From Gammaproteobacteria bacterium UBA2168 (lineage in GTDB: Bacteria; Pseudomonadota; Gammaproteobacteria; Pseudomonadales; Azotimanducaceae), in the NCBI GenBank assembly GCA_002327525.1, contig DCWG01000012.1:1-31727 (forward strand): a stretch of DNA of 31,727 nucleotides, given 5' to 3'. The position numbers and the translations under genes were made by a program. The notes beneath the pieces were generated by a model, which made no database searches, had not been told where the DNA came from, and saw only the letters and a program-made list of their open reading frames with translations. Below, piece by piece: positions 8,291-16,199 of the stretch (the stretch's first letter is position 1; every line of letters starts with the position of its first letter).

Positions 8291-9379
8291 ATGAAGTTTC
8301 TCGAGGTTATCGGTGCGTGGATCAACCACTACTTTTCCAACGAAGAGGCCATTTATCTGGTCGTGCTGTTGCTGGTGATATTCATCACCCTGTTCACGCT
8401 TGGAGATGTGCTCGCGCCGGTTCTCACGGGGCTTGTCGTGGCCTTCTTACTCGACGGGCTGACCGAGAAACTGGTGGCGCTGAAACTGCCGGATCTGAGT
8501 GCCGTGATCGTCACCTTCGCGTTGTTCGTCGGTGTGTTGTTCGCGGTGATGCTGTTCGTGGCGCCTCTGGTGTGGCGGCAGTTGCAGGGGCTGCTCGTGA
8601 GTTTGCCGGATGCCATGGTGCGTGTGCGAGAGGTGACCCAGGAGCTCGCCGATTCGTTTCCCGAACTGGTGACAGAGCAGCAGATCAACACATGGCTTGA
8701 GAATGTAACGGGTGAGATCGTCGCGTTAACGGGTTCGTTCATCGAGGCTTTCGTCACCAACGTTCCATCTCTGGTGGGCGTTCTCATCTACGTCGTGCTG
8801 GTGCCGATCTCGGTGTTTTTCTTCCTCAAGGACCGACACCGTCTGCTCGAGTGGTTTCATTTGCTGCTGCCCGATCAGCGGTCGCTGCTGAGCGCGGTGG
8901 GTGCAGAGATGAACGTGCAACTCGCCAATTACGTGCGTGGCAAGTTCATCGAGATTCTCATTGTCGGCTCCGTGACCTTCATTGCCCTACAGATCCTGGG
9001 GCTCAACTATGCAGCACTGCTGGGTGTGCTCGTCGGCGTCTCGGTTCTTATCCCGTTCATCGGTGCCGCGGTGGTGACGATCCCGGTTTTTCTGGTTGCC
9101 GTGATTCAGTTCGGCTGGTCGTGGGACCTCACATGGGTGATGGTTGCCTACGGCATCATTCAGGCACTGGACGGAAACGTGCTGGTGCCGCTGTTGTTTT
9201 CCGAGGCGGTCGATCTGCACCCGATCACCATCATCGTGGCAGTACTCGCGTTTGGAGGGTTGTGGGGGGTCTGGGGCGTGTTCTTCGCCATTCCGCTGGC
9301 AACGCTGATAAAAGCGATCTACAACGCCTGGCCGAGGGAATTGCAGGAATTGCCCGTACCGGAGAGGGCCGCTGAGTAG
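8291..9379 (+). CDS. AI-2E family transporter / PerM-type permease
   Basis: A 362-residue polytopic inner-membrane protein of the UPF0118/AI-2E exporter family (PerM, TqsA, YdiK). Hydrophobic segments are seen at about residues 20-55 (YLVVLLLVIFITLFTLGDVL, then APVLTGLVVAFLL), 68-95, 150-180 (VGVLIYVVLVPISVFFFLKD) and four or more between 215 and 345. The family motif region GNVLVPLLFSEAVDLHPITII and the glycine-rich GGLWGVWGVFFAIPLATLIKA are clear. It has a long soluble loop after the second hydrophobic hairpin, as usual. It begins directly after the stop of the tusA-like gene, so translation is probably coupled. The transported substrate is unknown. Confidence 0.93.
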   Translation: MKFLEVIGAWINHYFSNEEAIYLVVLLLVIFITLFTLGDVLAPVLTGLVVAFLLDGLTEKLVALKLPDLSAVIVTFALFVGVLFAVMLFVAPLVWRQLQGLLVSLPDAMVRVREVTQELADSFPELVTEQQINTWLENVTGEIVALTGSFIEAFVTNVPSLVGVLIYVVLVPISVFFFLKDRHRLLEWFHLLLPDQRSLLSAVGAEMNVQLANYVRGKFIEILIVGSVTFIALQILGLNYAALLGVLVGVSVLIPFIGAAVVTIPVFLVAVIQFGWSWDLTWVMVAYGIIQALDGNVLVPLLFSEAVDLHPITIIVAVLAFGGLWGVWGVFFAIPLATLIKAIYNAWPRELQELPVPERAAE

Positions 9380-9474
9380 GCTGCTCTGCCTGCCAGGAGC
9401 CACCTGCTTGTTCGGACTTGACGCGACCAGTACCATGCGCACCTCTTCACACCGAGCCGAAATCGAGACTCACA

Positions 9475-10362
9475 ATGGAGGATGCTAACCTCAAAGGCAG
9501 TATCGTCGCACTCGTCACACCCATGACCCCGGACGGCGACGTCGACTGGCCGGCGCTGGACGGCCTGATTCAATGGCACCTGGAGAGCGGCACGAACGGG
9601 ATCGTGCCGATGGGTACCACTGGTGAGTCGGCCACACTGACTACGGACGAGCACCTGCAGGTGATTCGCACCACCATCGAAATCGTTGCGGGACAGGTGC
9701 CGGTTATCGCCGGTACCGGTAGTAACGCCACCGCGGAGGCCATCCACCAGACTCAGGAAGCGCAACGCCACGGCGCCGATGCGTGTCTGCTGGTCACGCC
9801 GTACTACAACAAACCCACACAGGAAGGCCTGTTCCAGCACTACAAGGCGATCGCCGAGGCTTGTCCCGGCCCCATCGTGCTTTACAACGTGCCGCCGCGT
9901 ACGGCAAGTGACATGAGCGCGGAAACGGTGGCGCGGCTGGCCGCCATCGACAACATAGTGGGTATAAAAGAGGCATGCGGAGACGCCGGGCGTGTCGGAG
10001 CAATCAGAGAACTCGTCGATGACGGGTTCATAGTGCTCTCCGGCGAGGACGCTCAGACGTTGGACATGCTCAAGCTGGGTGCCGTGGGCGCCATATCAGT
10101 GACTGCCAATGTTCTGCCGGGGGAGATGTCCCGGTTTTGTCAATCGTGGCTGGAGGGCAGGCCGCAGGATGCCCAGGCACTGGACACGGTGTTGCAGCCG
10201 GTGCATGCAACGATGTTCATCGAACCGAATCCGACACCGGCAAAATGGGCGTTGTACGAAATGAAGCGAATTCAGCGGGGGATTCGGCTGCCGCTGCTGG
10301 AACTGTCGGCCTCGCGGCGGGACGAAGTGATTCAGGCACTGCGAGCCGTGGGGGCGCTCTAA
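9475..10362 (+). CDS. dapA: 4-hydroxy-tetrahydrodipicolinate synthase DapA
   Basis: A 295-residue class I aldolase that condenses pyruvate with aspartate semialdehyde, the first committed step of lysine and meso-diaminopimelate synthesis. Every known catalytic residue can be placed with a constant +4 offset from E. coli: T48 and T49 (MGTTGES), Y137 (VLYNVPPRT), R142 and the Schiff-base lysine K165 (VGIKEACGD). The ATG at 9475 gives the standard N-terminus just before GSIVALVTPM; the frame continues open upstream to 9418 but without homology. Its stop overlaps the bamC start by one base (TAATG), the same dapA-bamC order as E. coli. Confidence 0.97.
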   Translation: MEDANLKGSIVALVTPMTPDGDVDWPALDGLIQWHLESGTNGIVPMGTTGESATLTTDEHLQVIRTTIEIVAGQVPVIAGTGSNATAEAIHQTQEAQRHGADACLLVTPYYNKPTQEGLFQHYKAIAEACPGPIVLYNVPPRTASDMSAETVARLAAIDNIVGIKEACGDAGRVGAIRELVDDGFIVLSGEDAQTLDMLKLGAVGAISVTANVLPGEMSRFCQSWLEGRPQDAQALDTVLQPVHATMFIEPNPTPAKWALYEMKRIQRGIRLPLLELSASRRDEVIQALRAVGAL

Positions 10363-11474
10363 TGGTGCGCAGAGCCGTGGTCGTTGCACTCTTGACGGCG
10401 GCGCTGCCGGGCTGTTCGTGGTTTGGAGATGACAAGGGCTTGTTTGTAGACCGCTCCGATGACTACGTGGATGCGGCACTGACCGTTCCACTGGTGGTGC
10501 CGGAAGATCTGCAGAAAGACCGGTTGCAGGATCCTTTCCCCATTCCGGTGACGCCGAAGGTGGCGAAGGCGGAGTACTTTCCGGGCCGTCCACCGCTACC
10601 GGACGCTATTTACTCAGGTACCAACCGCGAGGAAGTTCGCATTCAGCGTCTATCTAAGAGACGCTGGCTGGTCGTTCCAGAACCGCCGACTACCGTCTGG
10701 CCGAAGATTAAACAGTTTCTCGCCGAAAACGGCGTCGCCATCACCAGCGAGATCAGCGGAGAGGGGCGTCTCAATTCCGAGTGGCTCGACATCGGAGACG
10801 AGGAGCGGCGCGATTTAGTGGGTCTGATCATCCAGGAAGCAAGGCAGGAAGCCGCAGTCGTGCGCGGGCGTGACCGGATTCTGGTGCAGGTGGAACAGGG
10901 CCTGCGCGAACTGACGAGTGAAATCCACGTGCGCCATGAAAACGACGCGCTGAAGGTGCCGATACAGGACGGAACCCTCGACATCGAACCGCATACCTCG
11001 GCGCTCGGCCTCGCGGAGCAGGAAGTGCTTGGCGAACTGGGAGCTTTCATCGCCGCCAAGGTCGCCGAGCAGACAGTATCGCTGGTGGGCGGTGAGATCG
11101 CCGGTCAGCCAAAGGCGGAACTTGGCCGCGCGACCAGCGGAGATCCTGTACTGAGGCTGCACCTCGATGAGGAGCGGGCGTGGGCTACCATCGGTCAAGC
11201 ACTGGCCAATGCGCGTGTCGACGTGACCGCTATCGACCGGGAGCGGGGTTTGTACTATGTCTTGATTCCGGAGACGCTGTTCACCGGGGAAGAGGAACCG
11301 GGATTCATCTCTGGCCTATTTTCGCGTGATAGCGAGGTGCACGAATTGATAATCGGAATCCAGAAGGACAACCTGGGCCTGCACGTCGTTTCGGTGTCAC
11401 AGGCCGAGTCTCAACCTGTCGAGCGCGATCTGAGCCAGCAGGTGCTGGTGCTGTTGCGCGAGTTCGCTAGTTGA
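10362..11474 (+). CDS. bamC: Outer membrane assembly lipoprotein BamC
   Basis: A 370-residue lipoprotein of the BAM complex, which inserts beta-barrel proteins into the outer membrane. The signal peptide MVRRAVVVALLTAALPGC ends in a lipobox (L-P-G-C18). After it come the unstructured N-terminal lasso (DDYVDAALTVPLVVPEDL, with the BamC-like PVPP-type region PGRPPLPDA) and two helix-grip domains (about residues 90-190 and 235-350). Assignment rests on this layout plus the conserved position right behind dapA. The ATG overlaps the dapA stop. The last four bases overlap the next gene's TTG start (TTGA), so dapA, bamC and the MBL hydrolase are translationally linked. Residue-level similarity to E. 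coli BamC is only moderate by eye. Confidence 0.9.
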   Translation: MVRRAVVVALLTAALPGCSWFGDDKGLFVDRSDDYVDAALTVPLVVPEDLQKDRLQDPFPIPVTPKVAKAEYFPGRPPLPDAIYSGTNREEVRIQRLSKRRWLVVPEPPTTVWPKIKQFLAENGVAITSEISGEGRLNSEWLDIGDEERRDLVGLIIQEARQEAAVVRGRDRILVQVEQGLRELTSEIHVRHENDALKVPIQDGTLDIEPHTSALGLAEQEVLGELGAFIAAKVAEQTVSLVGGEIAGQPKAELGRATSGDPVLRLHLDEERAWATIGQALANARVDVTAIDRERGLYYVLIPETLFTGEEEPGFISGLFSRDSEVHELIIGIQKDNLGLHVVSVSQAESQPVERDLSQQVLVLLREFAS

Positions 11475-12244
11475 ATGGACTGGCGTCTCTCGGCAGCGGC
11501 AGCCGCGGCAACGGCACGCTGGTGCGCCTGGGAGAGACGTGTGTGCTGGTCGACTGCGGATTTACGCTCAAGCAGACTGAAATGCGGCTGCGCAGACTGG
11601 ACACAGCGCCTGGAGAGATAGCCGCCATCATCGTTACCCACGAGCACGCCGATCATGCGCGTGGGGTTGCGGCACTCGCGCAGAAATATGCGATACCGGT
11701 GTTTGCCTCCTATGGGACGTTGAAAGCCTCGCTCGAACTCATGGTCGGACGGCCTTTCGACAGCCATCAGGCGTTCGATGCGGGCGCTGTGTCAGTGACT
11801 CCGGTGCCGGTACCGCACGATTGCAGAGAACCGACTCAATTCGTACTCGAAGGTGGCGGGGCGCGGATCGGGGTGATATCCGACCTGGGCAGAATCACAG
11901 CGCATATCGTGGAGCAATACTGCCACTGCGATGCGATTCTGATGGAAAGCAATCATGATCGGCAGATGCTGGTGCGCGGCAGGTACCCGGAGCGCCTGAA
12001 GCGTCGTATCGCGAGTGAGGTTGGTCACTTATCCAACGAACAGGCCGTCGGTTTTCTGGAAAAGATCGGGCATCCTGGGCTGAACGTCGTCATTGGCCAC
12101 GTCAGCGAGGAAAACAACCACCGCGATCTGCTCGAGGCCTGTTTCGAGCCGTTGCGCAGCGGGGTTTCGAGCCTGAGCTACGCCACGCAGAGTATGGGCA
12201 TGAATTGGACCCTCATTGCGCCCAAAGAGGCACTTGCGCTGTAG
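11471..12244 (+). CDS. MBL-fold metallo-hydrolase, YycJ/WalJ-like
   Basis: A 257-residue metallo-beta-lactamase-fold hydrolase. The opening ASLGSGSRGNGTLV is the hallmark of the YycJ/WalJ group, and the metal motif HEHADH (H57, H59, D61, H62) follows strand VTHEHADH. Further metal ligands fit VPHDCREP and the late histidine in VIGHVSEENNHRD. Members are proposed 5'-exonuclease-like enzymes linked to DNA repair and envelope signalling in Gram-positives; in proteobacteria the role is not settled. The start is TTG at 11471, overlapping the bamC stop as TTGA; no ATG nearby would keep the family N-terminus. It is the third gene of the dapA-bamC run. Confidence 0.9.
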   Translation: MNGLASLGSGSRGNGTLVRLGETCVLVDCGFTLKQTEMRLRRLDTAPGEIAAIIVTHEHADHARGVAALAQKYAIPVFASYGTLKASLELMVGRPFDSHQAFDAGAVSVTPVPVPHDCREPTQFVLEGGGARIGVISDLGRITAHIVEQYCHCDAILMESNHDRQMLVRGRYPERLKRRIASEVGHLSNEQAVGFLEKIGHPGLNVVIGHVSEENNHRDLLEACFEPLRSGVSSLSYATQSMGMNWTLIAPKEALAL

Positions 12245-12254
12245 TATGATTTGC

Positions 12255-12285
12255 CACCCGGTTGCGGTGGGCAACCTTCCGGGTG
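12255..12285 (+). other. Imperfect inverted repeat / RNA hairpin between the MBL gene and cnoX
   Basis: CACCC-GGTTGC, a GGTGG loop, then GCAACC-ttcc-GGGTG can fold into a 6-bp inner stem and a 5-bp outer stem separated by a 4-nt bulge. It sits just after the stop of the MBL gene and 60 nt before cnoX. No T-run follows, so it is not a canonical intrinsic terminator. It may be a weak terminator, an mRNA-stabilising hairpin or chance structure in GC-rich DNA. Confidence 0.35.
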
Positions 12286-12348
12286 CAACGTCCGGGTTCG
12301 CGTGACCAGGGTCGCCGGGAATCACGAAACGAGTAGGAAACTTACAAC

Positions 12349-13203
12349 ATGGAAGCGCAAGCGCAGGTCTTCGCCGTCAATCCTCAGACCTTTCAGACAG
12401 ATGTGATAGAGCGGTCGCAGAATACACCTGTCATTCTGCTGTTCTGGGCGGAGCAGGTGTCCCCGTCGACGGATGCGCGACGTCAACTGGAGGCGCTTGC
12501 GCCCCAGTACTCGGGTAAGGTCTGGATCGCGCTTGTGGACGTGGCGGAAGATCAGACACTGGCACAGCACCTGCGTGTGCAGGGATTGCCGAGTATCCGC
12601 GTCATCCAGGGCGGCCAGATCGTCGACCAGCTCGACGGGCCTCAGGATGAGAATACCCTGCGCGCGCTGCTCGATACGCTGACCCTGTCCTCCGGGGAAG
12701 TACTACGTGCCCCGCTGGAGCAGATTCTCGAGCGTGGCGATTTCGATGCTGCGCTTGAGCTATTGCAGCAGGTGATAAATGAAGAACCACAGAATCAGGC
12801 TTTTCGTGTGGAACTGGCGGATGTGCTGATTCGCCAGGGGAAGCTCGAGGATGCGCGTCAGGCATTGGGAGGCATTCCTGAAGATGTCGAAGGCCGCGAC
12901 CGGCCTGTCGCAAGGCTCGGATTCGCCGAGGAGGTGGCGGGCATGCGCGGCATGGCAGAGCTCGAGGCTGCTTTGGGAGAGGACGCCGACGACCTCGAAG
13001 CTTGCTATGAACTGTGTATACACCATACCTGCGAGGAGCGTTTCGAACAGGCTCTGGAGATCGCTCTCAGCATCCTGCAAGCCGATCGGGAATTCCGTGA
13101 CGACATTGGCCGAACCACGATGATCCGTATCTTCCAGATCCTGCCCAAAGGCTCGGAAATCGCTGGTAGCTTTCGCCGGCGGATGTTCAATTTCATGCAT
13201 TGA
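12349..13203 (+). CDS. cnoX: Thioredoxin-like/TPR co-chaperone CnoX (YbbN)
   Basis: A 284-residue protein with the CnoX/YbbN architecture: an N-terminal thioredoxin domain (residues about 5-112: VILLFWAE, then VAEDQTLAQHLRVQGLPSIRVI with the cis-proline) followed by TPR-like helices to the C-terminus (FDAALELLQQVINEEPQNQAFRVELADVLI). CnoX is a chlorine/stress-activated holdase that hands clients to GroEL and DnaK and lacks normal thioredoxin oxidoreductase activity. Here the CGPC active-site position reads V37-S38-P39-S40, so both cysteines are absent; the E. coli protein keeps one. The length matches E. coli (284). A modest RBS (TAGGAAA) precedes the ATG. It is the last intact gene before the pseudogene scar. 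Confidence 0.92.
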   Translation: MEAQAQVFAVNPQTFQTDVIERSQNTPVILLFWAEQVSPSTDARRQLEALAPQYSGKVWIALVDVAEDQTLAQHLRVQGLPSIRVIQGGQIVDQLDGPQDENTLRALLDTLTLSSGEVLRAPLEQILERGDFDAALELLQQVINEEPQNQAFRVELADVLIRQGKLEDARQALGGIPEDVEGRDRPVARLGFAEEVAGMRGMAELEAALGEDADDLEACYELCIHHTCEERFEQALEIALSILQADREFRDDIGRTTMIRIFQILPKGSEIAGSFRRRMFNFMH

Positions 13204-13238
13204 GCATGTTCTGCCCGTGATGCCCCAGGCACTTCCCG

Positions 13239-13530
13239 ATGGAAGTTGATCTCTGGAGGCTGCTGGCGGGTCTGGGATTGTTTCTGTTCTCCATGCGTGT
13301 CATCGAGGGCGCGCTGCAATCGGTGTCAGCAGCACTGTTTTCGACGGTTTTTTTTTGAAACAATATATGCAACCCGATACAGGGTGTGATCAGCGGATCC
13401 ATCGCCACGGCGATGCTGCAGAGCAGTTCTCTGGTCGGGCTGCTGATGTTGGTGCTGGTGGGCCGGCGTGATCGAGATGCGCAATGCGCTATCGGTCATC
13501 TTCGGTGACAATCTCAGCACCACGGCGACC
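13239..13530 (+). pseudogene. Na/Pi cotransporter family protein, broken N-terminal fragment
   Basis: An ATG at 13239 opens a frame reading MEVDLWRLLAGLGLFLFSMRVIEGALQ, the characteristic first membrane segment of Na/Pi cotransporters (NptA/YjbB type). It stops after 39 residues at a 9-T run (TGA at 13356-13358). Homology resumes in another frame with NPIQGVISGSIATAMLQSSSLVGLLMLVLVG, containing the QSSS sodium/phosphate motif. It then shifts again to GVIEMRNALSVIFGDNLSTTAT, equivalent to the family's ALGVILGANIGTT. Homology ends at about 13530, where the permease remnant on the other strand begins. There are at least two frameshifts plus loss of the whole C-terminal half, so this is a dead gene. 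Frames and boundaries were worked out by reading, so ends are approximate. Confidence 0.8.
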
Positions 13531-13540
13531 GAAGCGGTCG

Positions 13541-14060
13541 CGAGCCCGGATATCCACAGGAGCCCCGATACTTCGACCACGCTGATGACGGCCGCTGTCC
13601 AGACCGATTCACCGATTCCCTAAAGTGCGATCAGCGTGAGCGTCACGAGACTTGCAATGACGATCAATGCGTGTGGGGGCCGGACGAAGGCCTGGATATA
13701 GCCGAGCGTCGTTGAAAAGTGCCGCGCTCTACCCAACACCGGAGTAGATGACCATCAAACCGACGATCAGCGCGAGGCGCTTGGAAGCGAGCCCATTGTG
13801 CACATCCGGCGCGGCACCGGCGGTGCGTTAAAAGCGGCTGCAGAGCTCCGAAAACGACAGTGCCGTGATCACGGCGAGTCCGCAGGCGATCATGAACGAG
13901 AAGGCGGCGCCATGTCCGGCGAGTGCCGAAATCTCGCCGATCAGGGCATAGATTCCAGCACCGACGGTAGTGCCGATGCCATAGAGGATGAGCATTGACA
14001 GGCTGAGCCGCCGGTTCAGAGTGCTGGCGATTTTCTGGTATCCGTTGGATGAACGAACAC
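13541..14060 (-). pseudogene. APC-superfamily amino-acid permease, broken N-terminal half
   Basis: Reverse-strand translation gives LNRRLSLSMLILYGIGTTVG followed by AGIYALIGEISALAGHGAAFSFMIACGL and ALSFSELCSRF, the first helices of an APC permease with the G-x-G-A-G-I substrate-binding turn. It stops at TAA (13828-13830). Homology continues beyond as LASKRLALIVGLMVIYSGV, breaks at a TAG, and resumes in another frame as GYIQAFVRPPHALIVIASLVTL, a second stop, then GIGESVWTAAVISVVEVSGLL, which matches the family's GIRESV..A..ITVVEV segment. It ends at about 13541, against the Na/Pi remnant. There are two or more nonsense codons, a frameshift and no C-terminal half. No clear start codon remains upstream, close behind the 3' end of metY at 14075. 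Confidence 0.8.
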
Positions 14061-14074
14061 GAGCAAGACGCCGG

Positions 14075-15340
14075 TCAGGAAAGCGCCTGATCGAGATCGG
14101 CGATGATATCGTCGATGTGCTCGATGCCGACGGACAGGCGGATCGCCTCCGGTGTGACACCCACTGCCTGGTGCTCGTCGGCCGTCAACTGCCGGTGGGT
14201 GGTCGAGGCCGGATGGCAGGCCAGCGATTTCGCATCGCCGATGTTCACCAGCCGCTTGAAGAGTTTCAGCGCATCGTAGAACTTCACCCCGGCTTCGAAA
14301 CCTCCTTTCACGCCAAAGGTCAGAATGCCCGATGCGAACCCGTTCATGTACTTTGTGGCGAGCTCATGGTGCGGATGCCCCGGCAGGCCGGCGTAACTCA
14401 CCCAGTCGACAGCAGGGTGGTTCTCGAGGTGACGGGCGACGGCCATCGTGTTCTCGCAGTGGCGTTCCATACGCAGGGGCAGAGTCTCGATGCCCTGCAG
14501 CAATTGAAAGGCGTTGAAAGGGGACAGGGCCGATCCGGTGTTGCGCAATGCAACCGTGCGCACCCGGCCGACGTACGCCGCCGGACCGAACGCCTGCGTG
14601 TACACCACGCCGTGGTAGCTCGCCTCCGGCTGGTTGAGCATCGGGTAACGCTCAGCGTGCTCGGTCCATGGGAACTGGCCCGAATCGACGAGGAGGCCGC
14701 CGAGGCTGGTGCCATGACCGCCCATGTACTTGGTTAGCGAGTGCACGACGATGTCGATTCCATGCTCGATGGGTTTCAGCAGCGCGGGTGATGCCACGGT
14801 GTTGTCGGCGATAGTGGCTATCCCGCGGTCTCGTGCCATGTCGGCGACAGCGGCGATATCGACGATGTTTCCGGCCGGGTTGCCGATGGTCTCCATGAAC
14901 ACCGCCTTGGTTCGATCGTCGATAAGTGCGTCCAGCGCCTCGGGCGTATCGTCCTCGGCGAACCGTACTTCGATACCCTGTTTCGGCAACATGTGTGCGA
15001 ACAGTGTGTAGGTACCGCCGTACAGCTGCGGAACCGATACGATGTTGTCGCCGGCCTCGGCGATGTTGAGCACGCTGTAGTTGATGGCCGCACTTCCGGC
15101 CGACACGGCAAGCCCGGCGACTCCGCCTTCTAGAGCGGCAACCCGTTGCTCCAGCACATCGCAGGTCGGGTTCATGATGCGTGAATAGATGTTGCCCGGT
15201 ACCGCCAGGTTGAATAGATCCGCACCGTGCTGCGCATCGTCGAACTCGTAGGCGACGGTTTGATGTATGGGCACTGCCACCGCGTTGGTGGTCGGGTCGG
15301 TTTCGTAGCCCACGTGGATCGCTATGGTTTCGTCCTTCAC
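14075..15340 (-). CDS. metY: O-acetylhomoserine aminocarboxypropyltransferase (sulfhydrylase)
   Basis: A 421-residue PLP enzyme of the Cys/Met metabolism family, matching O-acetylhomoserine sulfhydrylase, which makes homocysteine directly from O-acetylhomoserine and sulfide. Landmarks: the N-terminal ETIAIHVGYETDPTTNAVAVPIHQTVAY; YSRIMNPTCDVLEQRVAALEGG, with the tetramer-contact Tyr/Arg; NIVSVPQLYGGTY; the PLP-binding Asp in TIADNTVASP (D179); the Schiff-base lysine K204 in HSLTKYMGGHG; and the C-terminal SLACHPASTTHRQL with the carboxylate-binding Arg. The length is typical of MetY (about 425) rather than MetB/MetC (about 390). The start is GTG at 15340 with AAGGA about 10 nt upstream. I looked for a SAM riboswitch in the 172-nt upstream gap and recognised none. 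Confidence 0.94.
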   Translation of the reverse strand: MKDETIAIHVGYETDPTTNAVAVPIHQTVAYEFDDAQHGADLFNLAVPGNIYSRIMNPTCDVLEQRVAALEGGVAGLAVSAGSAAINYSVLNIAEAGDNIVSVPQLYGGTYTLFAHMLPKQGIEVRFAEDDTPEALDALIDDRTKAVFMETIGNPAGNIVDIAAVADMARDRGIATIADNTVASPALLKPIEHGIDIVVHSLTKYMGGHGTSLGGLLVDSGQFPWTEHAERYPMLNQPEASYHGVVYTQAFGPAAYVGRVRTVALRNTGSALSPFNAFQLLQGIETLPLRMERHCENTMAVARHLENHPAVDWVSYAGLPGHPHHELATKYMNGFASGILTFGVKGGFEAGVKFYDALKLFKRLVNIGDAKSLACHPASTTHRQLTADEHQAVGVTPEAIRLSVGIEHIDDIIADLDQALS

Positions 15341-15512
15341 ACTAGTATCCAGTCCTTAAGTGTCCAGTTCTCGATTCCGGAGGCCATTGTGCTCAATTCG
15401 GAGCCCCTGGGCCATCCGAACGGTGGCATCACGAGATTCTCAGAGGACTCAGTCACAGTGGTGAGAGGGGCATGGATCCCTATTTTCTGGCTTCTGACGG
15501 AAAGGGCGCAGG

Positions 15513-16199
15513 TTAGCCCCCGTTGGTGGAGACGAGCACCCCGGAATCACTCAAGATGGTACGTTTCTCATGTCGAACGAAACGGGCCAGCAGATTGCTC
15601 GCGTCCGCATAAAATCCCGCGTCCGGCATCTGTTCGAGCCGCAAGGCCAGTGTATCCACCCACCTTCCGGGGTGACGGTTCAAGAAATCGCGTTGCGCGT
15701 TTTGTAGTGCATCGAGATTGCCGGAAGTTCCGGATCGCAGCGCGGCGGCTTCCAGGTAGGTCAGGTAGTGCAGAAACTCCAGTTCCACGGGCAGAGCATC
15801 CGGTAGCTCCTTTAGGGTGCCGTTTGCGACATCCAGCCCGAAGTGCCGGTAAAAGCGAAAGAGCTCCTCCATCAGAGATTTTTCCGGCGCCGTCGTGTAG
15901 CCGGATTCCCTGAGCGGCACGCGGGAAGTTCCCGACTCGAAGCATGTCGTAAAGAATACGTCGGGCTCCTGCTCGCTGGTGGTGGCGAGATTGGTTACCG
16001 TTTCGAACGGATTGGGAGGCGGGAGGTGGCTACCCGTCTCGAGGATCCTGGATAGCAACTCACCGCGGACGATGCGCTCGATGAACGCTTCGTCAGGATG
16101 CGTGAAGGCCTGCGCGAAGAGGGCGTATAGTTCACTTCGCAGCTCTGCCCGCATCATATCGCCAGGCTCCGATGGGGCGCTACGGCCTGGGGCCATCAC
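15513..16199 (-). CDS. TorD/DmsD-family molybdoenzyme chaperone (fourth gene of the operon)
   Basis: A 228-residue, mostly helical protein of the TorD/NarJ-like family of dedicated chaperones, which hold the catalytic subunit until cofactor insertion is complete and guard its Tat signal. The diagnostic segment is LPDALPVELEFLHYLTYLEA (about residues 125-145), the family's E-x-P-D-H-x-x-x-E-L-x-F box, with Ala in place of the usual His. LYALFAQAFTHPD near the N-terminus and FLNRHPGRWVDTLA later also fit. Its start (GTG at 16199 or ATG at 16196) overlaps the stop of the haem b subunit gene, so it is translationally coupled. Gene order alpha-beta-gamma-chaperone is that of ebdABCD rather than ddhABDC or serABDC. 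It almost certainly serves the catalytic subunit starting at 20849. Confidence 0.9.
   Translation of the reverse strand: MMAPGRSAPSEPGDMMRAELRSELYALFAQAFTHPDEAFIERIVRGELLSRILETGSHLPPPNPFETVTNLATTSEQEPDVFFTTCFESGTSRVPLRESGYTTAPEKSLMEELFRFYRHFGLDVANGTLKELPDALPVELEFLHYLTYLEAAALRSGTSGNLDALQNAQRDFLNRHPGRWVDTLALRLEQMPDAGFYADASNLLARFVRHEKRTILSDSGVLVSTNGG

Noticed and set aside
10137..10361. Longer open frame upstream of bamC
   Set aside because: It lies inside dapA. The lipoprotein signal peptide starting at 10362 fixes the true start.
15341..15512. SAM-type riboswitch before metY
   Set aside because: I searched the 172-nt leader for SAM-I/SAM-II-like conserved cores and saw none, and found no stable terminator-like hairpin.
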